A stretch of DNA of 64,000 bases from Sialis fuliginosa. Its lineage: Eukaryota; Arthropoda; Insecta; Megaloptera; Sialidae. The translations under genes and the position numbers were made by a program. The notes under the pieces are model-generated. The model was given only the letters and a program-made list of their open reading frames with translations. It did not search any database and was not told the DNA's origin. Within the stretch, counting starts at the first letter, position 1, and every line of letters starts with the position of its first letter. The stretch is taken from the NCBI GenBank assembly GCA_961205875.1, contig OY540820.1, positions 2,604,001-2,668,000 on the forward strand. The letters run 5' to 3'. Positions 55,928 to 64,000 of this stretch are shown one piece after another.

Positions 55928-56250
55928 AACCTGGCCAGAGAATGTATGTACCTATGAATTAAAAAAAAACATGTAAAGCGGATTAGTGGTTCTCGAGTGA
56001 TAAGCGCACTAACGGACAGACAGACACACAGATATGTAGACAGAGACACGTTGAGCTATATATATGTATGTATATAAATAAATAATTTTTAGACAAATGT
56101 CGCCTAATACATGTTCACATTTATTTTCCTATCGTTAAAATATAAACTAGTATTTCCACAACAGAAAAACGTTCCAGTTGAGTTTATCAACGTTTTTCTT
56201 TCACATTTTTTCGTTGTCTTCTTTTGTCGGTGCCTCTTTGTTAAAAAACA

Positions 56251-56406
56251 ATGATGTCCCAGAACAATGCAAGCCCGGCGATGACAGAGAAAGCCAAAAA
56301 AACACCAAAGAAAGTTAACGCAAGAAGCAAAAAAAACACACCCTTCCAAATTGTATATTATATAATATATACGTATATACTAAATGAAGTTATCTTAAAT
56401 ATTTAG
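56251..56406 (+). CDS. Small lysine-rich open frame, unconfirmed
   Basis: It has 51 codons from ATG after an in-frame TAA. The first ~32 residues are unlike the surrounding AT-rich noise (MTEKAKKTPKKVNARSKKN) and recall the basic tails of histone H1 or ribosomal proteins. The remainder is AT-driven. A pyrimidine-rich stretch (TTTCGTTGTCTTCTTTTGTC) lies just upstream. It could be a first exon, a processed-gene remnant or chance. The opposite-strand frame at 56104-56349 has no family. Confidence 0.2.
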   Translation: MMSQNNASPAMTEKAKKTPKKVNARSKKNTPFQIVYYIIYTYILNEVILNI

Positions 56407-57142
56407 ATTATCTTGTCAACGCGACGACATAATAAAAAGACTTTTTGTTGTTTGTCAGATGTTTTATTATAAACGTTAATAGCATTTTAATTCGGTTGGG
56501 AAAAACTGAAGATGTCAGCTTGTAATTTAAAACCAAAACATATAGCTATTATACATAATTACCTGCAATTTAGATATTAGATACCTACTTATTATTGTAC
56601 AGAATGGGGAAAGAATATTTTTGAAGTTGAGGATGTGGTAGATTATTAATCTTATTCATATAAAACATACCAGAATATTGAAAAAAATCGGTTCTCCGAA
56701 ATAAATCGAATGGATCAAGTTTTAAAGAAAAAAGTTCAATATAAAATTTTTAGGGTTTTAAAAACTATATTAAGGTACTGGCATTAGTCTTGGATATGAC
56801 CCCAATAATGGCAAATTTTTAATTAAATGTATTGAATTAGAAATATTTGTTAATATTTGATTACTACCATTTCTTAATATTTATCTGTAAACATTTAACT
56901 GTCTTACAGCTTAATTTGATGACAATCAGCAAATAGATTTCAAAATGATGTAGGTTATTATTATTATTTAAACTAAATATTAGTATCTATAATTTATTTA
57001 TTAATTATTATATTATCAAATACAAATCCCCTAACCATAAAAATTGTAAGAGTTTAGACTTACACGTGTTTCAATAGCAATTATTATATTATCATAGCAA
57101 CTGCTTTACATTGTATCAAATTTGACGATTCTTTCTTTTATA
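56407..57142. other. AT-rich spacer, nothing recognised
   Basis: No feature supported. Confidence 0.4.
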
Positions 57143-57945
57143 GAGGATGATTTACAACTAGCGTAAAAAAAATTAACAGTAGATCGAGGATGTAATTTTA
57201 AGCAAAAAACCTTATGTGAACCTATGTCCGGAAATTCTTCGTGAGGGAGCTACAGTCTTTTTCCCAAAATTAGTGTTTATTTAATATCTAGAGAACCCAT
57301 TATGCTATAGTTATGAAATTTGATACATTAATAAATGTTATCGATTTCCAGTATCAAATAATAATAATAATTTATACCAGAGGTGTATGGGGTCAGTATT
57401 TTTTTGTTTTTGAATTTTTTCCTAAGTTGGGTAGCAGATTATATGATACAAAATACACAAAAATATACTTTGTTCATTTGTCATAAGATCAACCGTTTTC
57501 AAAAAATATCGAAAAAAAGAAATATATATTTATAGATATATATTTCGAAAACGGTTGATCTTATGACAAATGAATTAAATATATTTTTGTGTATTTTGTA
57601 TCATATAATCTAACGAAAATGTTAAACTCGGGGAAAAAATTCAAGAACAAAAAAATACTTGATAAAAATCGGCGGGCCCACTGGTCCCATACACCCCTGG
57701 TCTAAATTATTATTTTTTGATACTGGAAATCGATAATACTTATTAATACCAATCCCTGTATCAAATTTCACAACAGCAGTACAATGGGTTCTCTAGATAG
57801 GTATTAAATAAACACTAATTTTGGGTAAAAGACTGTAGCTCCCTCAGGAAGAATTTCCGGACATAGGTTCACAAAAGGTTTCTTGCTTAAAATTATATCC
57901 TCGATCTACTGCTAAATTTTTTTACACTAGTTGTAAATCACTCTG
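57143..57945. mobile_element. Fold-back element with near-complete palindrome
   Basis: TA lies on both sides. The left arm begins GAGGATGATTTACAACTAG; the right arm, reverse complemented, begins CAGAGTGATTTACAACTAG. The two halves mirror each other almost to the centre near 57520 (GATCAACCGTTTTC and GAAAACGGTTGATC). It is 803 bp. A fragment of the family lies at about 5450-5520. Confidence 0.75.
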
Positions 57946-58294
57946 TATATTTTGTGTCGTAATACTTATCATTTTGTAATCATTAGCAAGTGCCCATTAC
58001 TGCGTGCTCATTGCTAGTTTTTCTTTATCCATTACTGGAGAAAAAACATAGACAAAATAAAATGCTATAATTTAAAAAACAAACTATGCATATTTGCGGA
58101 CTTTGGTAATTAAATTGATTAAATAAAGAGTTACTTGTTTTATTTAGTAACATGAGTTCATGAGAATTACAAAAAAGAAGCTCGTCAATCACACAAACAG
58201 TAAGCCTTGTTCTCATAGCAGCCATAACTGGTTCCAGTACCTTAGTGGTTTATATTCAAGTATTATTATAACTAGCAGAATTATTTTAAATTTT
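57946..58294. other. Spacer, nothing recognised
   Basis: No feature supported. The overlapping frames at 58025-58453 are partly within the following repeat. Confidence 0.4.
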
Positions 58295-58630
58295 TATTTT
58301 TGGGTTCCGTACCTTAAAATGAAAAAAACGGAAACTTTATGGATCTCTTTGTTGTCCGTCTGTCTGTCCGTCATGAAGTTTTTAACTCAATACAATAAGA
58401 CGATACGGCCTTTCATAGCGTATTTTGATACTGACAGACTAACTGATCATTAAAACCTACAGGGTACTTTCCGTTGACCTAGAATCATGAAAAATTGCCA
58501 CGAAGAGAGATCTACTACACAAGTAATTTCTGATTATTACAAATAATTTCTAGTTATTAATTATTACGTGACAAACTTAAATTTCTTTGATACAGCATCT
58601 ATGCAAAGACGCCTTGGGAAGTTTTATTAG
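58295..58630 (+). repeat. Interspersed repeat with GGGTTCCGTACC end (plus copy)
   Basis: It begins TTGGGTTCCGTACCTTAAAA, then TTTGTTGTCCGTCTGTCTG and AGAATCATGAAAAATTGCC, and ends GACGCCTTGGGAAG. It is homologous in inverse to 7910-8310. Confidence 0.6.
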
Positions 58631-60179
58631 ATCAAAATAAACATTTTTCTAAAAACATTACATTTTACAGTTTTTACTTCCATGTTCCAAAGGAAATGGA
58701 AATATTGTAAACCGTCGAAAAATCGTGTCCAAGATAAGAGCAGATTCTGATTGTACTACCTTCAAAACGTAAAGAAAAGTTAATTTCCGCATGGCGGCTG
58801 TGCGTGTGGCTGTGTGTTTGTGTGTCTGGATGTAGAATTTTAGAGTTATCTTGTTCTTGCCGGTTAAGTCGAAAATATATGGTCAAGCTGCAGCTCTAAA
58901 TTTTAATTAGTTATTTAACAAATGTGTATTATATTTTTGAAATTAGGACATTATATACAAATGGCAATAATTACTGTATCCGTCGTAAATATTTTATGTT
59001 TTTAATGTAATTAATGTATATTCATAGTAGTATATATTATGTAAATAAAATATTTTTCAAAAAATTTATATTTCAAAATTATTTAAAAAGAAAGAACATG
59101 GAAGTCATGTATAGTTCTCCATACCGATTTTTTTTCACGCACATACTATACTTAAAAGGGTCGTATCTACTAAATTATTGATTGTAATAAATTGAAACTA
59201 TAATATAATCATAATTTTACAAACATACACTTCCATAGTTATGTATATATCGCCAAACAGGAAACAAGATACATAGATATGGGTAATATGGGTATAGTTA
59301 TAACCCAAGACTTACCCCTGTGTTTACTTCTCCGAATAAATTTAAAATAAATTCTTTCAAATGATCATAATTGCGTTTTATTACTAATGTAGGTAAGTTA
59401 ACTTCTAGTAATAAAAGGTATTATATACATTGAGTATAAAATAATAATTACAGTATAAATGTTAATTAAATCCACAATAACACAATAACTTTAAAGTTAG
59501 TATTAAGTACTATTCAGTAGACTTTTGTTATCAAATCCCACTTTATATAGAAAACAATGTTGTTTAAGAATATTTAACAATGCTTTATTAGATGTAATTT
59601 CACCAGAGTGGCTTTCACTTCAATTTTATTCAAGTGTTTTTGTAATTCTAACAAACGAATGGCAAAAATTAAATTTAATATTTACCATCAAATATAATTA
59701 AATGCCTTTTCTTAAATCATCCCATTCATTTATTATTTTCATTTCCATTTTATTAATTGTTGATTCAATGTTGGAAAATTTAACTATGTATTATCTATCT
59801 TATAGGTGTTTAACCGAGGTTATCTAAAAAAAAACTGCTAAACCGATTTACATTAAACATGTACTTACGTGTTCTTTGAAGTCTTACGAGTGATATTGGA
59901 TCATATGCATCATATCGCTCAAATTAGCTGAGCAGTGATTAAATTATTAAATTATTATTACAAAACATTTTTACTTTTTTATACATATTGTGTAATAAAG
60001 TATAGTGATCATGAAAAAATTCGAACTCGAGATTTTAACGAAATTACACTTATTGAGGGTCCCTGAATCACGTACGACCTTTACTCAATGACGTCTGTGT
60101 GTGTGACGGTGAGACTTACAAACACGAAATTTTAAACTTAAAGTTCTTGTATACTGTAGATGTGCACCTGCTAAAACAT
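58631..60179. other. AT-rich region with short repeat fragments
   Basis: Bases 59040-59135 match 225-350 in inverse. Bases 59800-59945 (AACCGAGGTTATCT and AAACTGCTAAACCGATT) resemble 33735-33900 in lectin intron 2. No gene supported. Confidence 0.4.
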
Positions 60180-60372
60180 CACTAAACCGGAAACGGATGT
60201 TTATTGATGTCAATTTTTGAGTTTTTCGAATTATTTTTGAAACGGTGAGTAGTAGAAAAAAATGTTTTAGATTAAAGTTATAGAAAATGCTCTTGTCTAT
60301 AATTTATGTTCTATTCATTTTTCCCCCAAAATTTCTTTTAGGAAATAATCGATTTTCTTTAATTTTTAAATT
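60180..60372 (+). repeat. Third copy of the repeat flanking lectin exon 3
   Basis: ACTAAACCGGAAACGGATG, then TTTTTCGAATTATTTTTGAAA and TATAATTTATGTTCTATTC match 35790-35900 and 37305-37430. It stops just before the Helitron helicase frame. Confidence 0.6.
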
Positions 60373-60398
60373 TTTCGAATTATTTTTTAAAATGAGCG

Positions 60399-61594
60399 AT
60401 GTATATTAAACGAAATAAAGATCTTAAAAAACTGACAACTGATTCTATAGATGTTTACTATCCAAACATAATTGAAAAATATTGTAAGCGCAGAAAATAT
60501 TGTGATGCATCTGTATCTGATAATAATTGTAAAAACGAATTTAAAACACGCGCAAAACGAAAAATTTTGCGTACATGTCATTATAATAAATTCCAAGATC
60601 CAACGAATTACTATCGCGAGCAGATGCTTCTATACTATCCTTTCGGAGATGAAATTCAAAACATTAATGAAATTCAAAAAGAAGTGATTCGTAAAAATCG
60701 TGCATTTATCTATGCTATGGATGAAAATTATTTAGAAGATATTTTAAAAGATGCCGAAAACAACGTTTGTGAAGAAGAGAACGATGACACTAATTCCGGT
60801 AAAATGAAATCAGATAAAAGTGAACTCATTGATATCTTTAGTGATCAAGATAATGGTTGCATTGATTCCAAAGACAAGGTCATAAAAATAACTGTAAAGC
60901 ATGAAGTTGATATTCTTCCATTGCTTTTGAAAGCAAGTGTTAATGCATTGCTTGCATGCTCATAAAATCGGTAAATTGATACGTGATATGTGGTCAAGTT
61001 GGTACTGGAAAATTGTTTGTAATTAATATTATCTATCACGTGATTTCAGACTATTACAATAAGAAAATACCTTGTCGAGATATTAATACTACCAAAGTTC
61101 TTTTAGCTGCTCCTTCGAGAAAAGTGGCATTCTTGATTGATAGATTTACGCTTCATAGTCTTTTCCACTTGCCTATTGAAATCAATTTCGGTGCACCTTG
61201 AAATTGTTAATTATGGAAGAGTTTTCAATGATTGGTCAAAATCGGTTATATCAAATTGATACAAGGCTTCAACAAATCATTGGTGTCAATGAACCTTTTG
61301 GTGGTATTTCTATTATTTTTGTATGAGATCCTAGACAGCTGCCTCTAGTACTAGATAAACCGATATATTATACAGCACAGCACTACTTAATGGAACAGAA
61401 GACTAAATGGAATAAAAAATATCCTGATAAAGATTTTCAGCCAATCGTAAAATGATTTAGACTTTGCTGTTGCCTTGAAAAATCTTTCTATGAGAACAAT
61501 GAAACATGAGGATATAAAGTTGATCCAGTCGAGATGCAATTTAAAAAATGTTCCTGTTGTATATGCAAATATTGTACTAGAGAGTACAGATCCC
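60399..61594 (+). pseudogene. Helitron PIF1-like helicase, N-terminal part, decayed
   Basis: The 188-residue frame at 60399-60965 holds the region before the helicase core (KRKILRTCHYNKFQDPTNYY, LLYYPFGDE). A frame shift leads to 60983-61201 with a Walker A-like GQVGTGKL and KVLLAAPSRKVAF followed by TLHSLFHLPI. Another shift at ~61198 gives LIMEEFSMIG, DTRLQQIIG, PFGGISII and, after a stop, DPRQLPLV. This order is that of Helitron and PIF1 helicases, which unwind DNA during rolling-circle transposition. Key damage: the Walker A Ser/Thr is Leu, Walker B DE is EE, and GDFRQLPP has a stop. No Rep nuclease domain is visible upstream. The frame breaks off at the LTR insertion. Confidence 0.82.
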
Positions 61595-61922
61595 TGTAAT
61601 TAGTGAAACTAGGGGAATTAGATTTTCCTAAGTTAAAAACACTGTAGTAATAAGATATTCGAATACAATACAGACGCGTTTAGTGATATAATACATAAAT
61701 ACTGCTAATTACTTAATGCTAAACTATAAATACTAATTACTAAATACAAGTGTAAAATAAAGGTGTAAATACAAAGTGTAGTGTTAGTTCTTTTAGTATA
61801 AACTATAAAATAAACAAATAAAGTTGTGTCAACAATAGAGTATCGCGAACCTGTTAAAGGTAATATGTAATTCATTCCTTATTATTTATTCTAATACAAA
61901 TAACTTATACGAAGGCACAACA
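61595..61922 (+). mobile_element. 5' LTR of a Gypsy-type retrotransposon
   Basis: It starts TGTAATTAGTGAAACTAGG and ends AAGGCACAACA (TG...CA), with AATAAA-type signals inside (about 61808). Immediately after it, AGTGGCGACGAGGATTTT looks like the primer-binding site of Gypsy-type elements. The 3' end of this LTR reappears at 62332-62371. The left boundary is the less certain one. Confidence 0.65.
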
Positions 61923-62063
61923 AGTGGCGACGAGGATTTTAAGAAGAAAAAAGTAAATTTAAACAATTACAATAATTGCAATAATTACAAGTGTGACGTG
62001 TTCAATTAAAAAAATTCAAACATTGATCAAGTGTGAAGATAGGCATAAAATAATATTGTTACA

Positions 62064-62331
62064 ATGGCTGAAAACTTTATACCACAAAAAGTTTAATTTA
62101 ATCCTGACAAAATTGACTTTGAAATATTTCTTGTCAAATTTGAAATTTTTTTAACGCTTAACAGAATTACAGATGACAATGTAAAAAGGACATTATGGGT
62201 TGATTCATTATCTCCCAAACCTTTACAATCTTTAATATCATTATGTCGTCCTAAAACATCTTCTGCATTCAAATTTGCACAACTCAAAAAAAAATTATCT
62301 ACAAATTACAAGAAAATAACTTTTAAAAGTA
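62064..62331 (+). pseudogene. Gag remnant of the Gypsy-type element
   Basis: ATG at 62064 meets a stop after ten codons, but the same frame continues: FEIFLVKFEIFLTLNRITDD, then SLSPKPLQSLISLCRPK. This pattern is typical of the Gag N-terminal region of insect Gypsy elements. Everything from here to the 3' LTR end, including protease, reverse transcriptase and integrase, is deleted. Confidence 0.7.
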
Positions 62332-62371
62332 CATTCCTTATTTATTCTAATACTTATACGAGGACACAACA
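62332..62371 (+). mobile_element. Truncated 3' LTR end
   Basis: CATTCCTTATTTATTCTAAT followed by ACTTATACGAGGACACAACA repeats the last ~50 bases of the LTR at 61922 with a small deletion. The helicase frame resumes directly afterwards, marking the right edge of the insertion. Confidence 0.75.
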
Positions 62372-62995
62372 GTTCTTAAAGATGCTATTAATCTCTTTTT
62401 CACGAATAAATATGCAACTGCATATAACGAAAAAAAATTGCACTTATGCCAAGAGAATTGTTTCTGCATAATGCTGAAGATAAAATTCAATGCAATGTGA
62501 AAAATGAACAAAAAGAGAAGATGCTAAATATAAATATAAACTTCCAACTTGCCTAAAACTGTCGTTGGAAAAATAGGTGTAAAGTTAATGATCACTCGTA
62601 ATGTCAATACAGCTAAAGGCTTAGTAAATGGAACAACGGGTACAGTACACTGAGGCATGTGACTAGAAATCCAAAAACGAACAAAATTGTGACTTTGATT
62701 ACAATTTGAATCGGTTGATATTGGAAGAACTACTACATCACATATCTTCGGAACAATAATATTAATGTAAATCTTGTTCCTATATTCCCAATGTCCGTTC
62801 AAATTAACGTTAGCACAAATACGGTTGTGTGTAAACAGTTTCCTCTAATAGCCACAGAAGCTATTACAATACATAAAAGTCAAACATGACCCGGCAACTT
62901 CAATATCTATCATATAGTCGCGTCATATCCATTACAAGTATTTTTATCAGTGGCAATTTTTTACCCCCCCCCCCCCCCCAGTAGATGATACTGAC
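62372..62995 (+). pseudogene. Helitron PIF1-like helicase, C-terminal part, decayed
   Basis: Just after the truncated LTR the frame reads VLKDAINLFFTNKYATAYNE. Later fragments give NLPKTVVGKIGVKLMITRNV, AKGLVNGTTGTV and QFPLIATEAITIHKSQ, matching the C-terminal motifs of Helitron helicases (the last is the IHKSQG box). Frame shifts and stops are frequent. A C-run (62964-62979) ends the recognisable part. The same-strand order confirms one gene split by the LTR element. Confidence 0.78.
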
Positions 62996-64000
62996 TCTCT
63001 TAAAATTTAATTAGATCGTTTAAAGTTTGAAAAAAGCTTAACAATATTTGAACAACCATTAAACGAATTGAGTGAAATCAAAAAAAATTTAATAACGCAA
63101 TATCTCTATTTAAATATATTGACCACATAAGATTCGAGATAGACGGTAAAAGATACAAAAACAAGCTTCTTTTTTATGTAGGCAGAGTTTATTAATTTTA
63201 TAAACAATCAATTTTTATAAAAATTGTGTAGTGTGTAATAAACATTAAATAACTCAAAAACTACTGAACCGATATTAATGCGGTTTTCATCAATAGATAA
63301 ATAATTATTCAGAGCAGGTTCTTGGCTATTATTTTTTTAATATTTCTGGTTCTATGAAACAATTGAATTGGTTTAAAATAAAAAAAACCTCAACAATAAG
63401 ATTTTAGTGTTACCATTTGCCAAAGAATTGAAAATTTTTACTTTTTTATAGTGGGAATCGATTATATAAGTCTTTGAGAACACATACAAACAGTCGTACA
63501 AAAATAAAGGTTTTACAAAAACTTTTATTGTTAATCAAAGACAAGCATGATACCATTATTAACAATTTAATAAAACAAAAACAGTTGAAAATATCAGGTC
63601 CTAATTTTCAGTGAATGTTCTGTACTACAGAATGTTTATTTTCCAGGGGTATCAAAGGCTGTAGCCGGGTAGCAATGTAAAATCGGCCTCAACACGGATT
63701 TGGCTAATTTTTATTGTGAATGTTGCTCATTATGTGAGAATTCTTATGCCCAATTATTAGCCTCTAAAAGTTGATCGTTTTTGAAAAAAAAATTATTTTC
63801 AATTTTTCAAAAATATTTTTTTTTTAAGAAATTTTTTTTTTTATTAAGTTCAAACTATGGTACAATGTAGAAGTTGAAAAGGTGCATATCAGGTAATATT
63901 TTCAAGATGCTGCGCATACTCTAACAAGTAAAAAAAAAAATTTGAAATTTTGAAAAAAAAATTTTTTTGGTTGTAGTTGAGCGACAACTTCAAATATTTC
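62996..64000. other. AT-rich spacer, nothing recognised
   Basis: Poly-A/T tracts, and an ACTACTGAACCGATATTAATG motif near 63262 shared with Helitron-type repeats. No gene supported. Confidence 0.4.

Overview
The window reads as intergenic and intronic DNA from an insect chromosome. It is very AT-rich, with long spliced genes, almost no long open frames, and a dense load of decayed DNA transposons, Helitrons and other repeats. The single convincing host gene encodes a secreted single-domain C-type lectin of an insect type. The repeat set (non-autonomous Helitrons with TC...CTAG ends, hAT elements with 8-bp duplications, TA-flanked fold-back elements) occurs in several insect orders. I cannot choose between Hemiptera, Lepidoptera and others from the sequence alone. 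No bacterial operon, rRNA gene, CRISPR array or confident functional tRNA was seen.

Layout. 0-9 kb: an inverted pair of a recurrent ~820-bp repeat unit (0.47-2.53 kb), a fold-back element, a Tigger/pogo deletion derivative that still carries the C-terminus of its transposase, and a TTAA-flanked piggyBac-like element with a hAT inserted in it. 9-17.4 kb: two copies of a composite nested hAT, an internal 288-bp tandem array, and a Helitron with an internal duplication. 19.2-19.9 kb: two unassigned open frames. 22.4 kb: a good TATA/initiator/splice-donor trio that may start a transcript. 22.5-30 kb: tandem 366-bp repeats, Helitron, hAT and fold-back elements.

31.17-38.81 kb: the C-type lectin gene on the + strand. 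It has four coding exons including a 40-nt micro-exon and encodes a predicted 203 residues with a signal peptide. Its introns hold several transposons. 38.9-59 kb: mostly transposons, including a decayed mariner transposase hit by hATs in two exactly abutting 8-bp targets, several fold-back families, a TTAA-flanked element and a Mutator-like element with a 9-bp duplication. 60.4-63 kb: a decayed Helitron PIF1-like helicase gene split by a Gypsy-type LTR element that has itself collapsed.

Apart from the lectin, nothing here looks like a working pathway. The main biological content is the lectin, in which both sugar-specificity motifs are changed, and an unusually legible record of transposons landing inside transposons: many target-site duplications are intact and one paralogous empty site lies in the same window. 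I did not find a new multi-gene system. The best candidates for something undescribed are the ~820-bp repeat family and the group of unrelated long-inverted-repeat families sharing TA-CAGGGTG-like ends.
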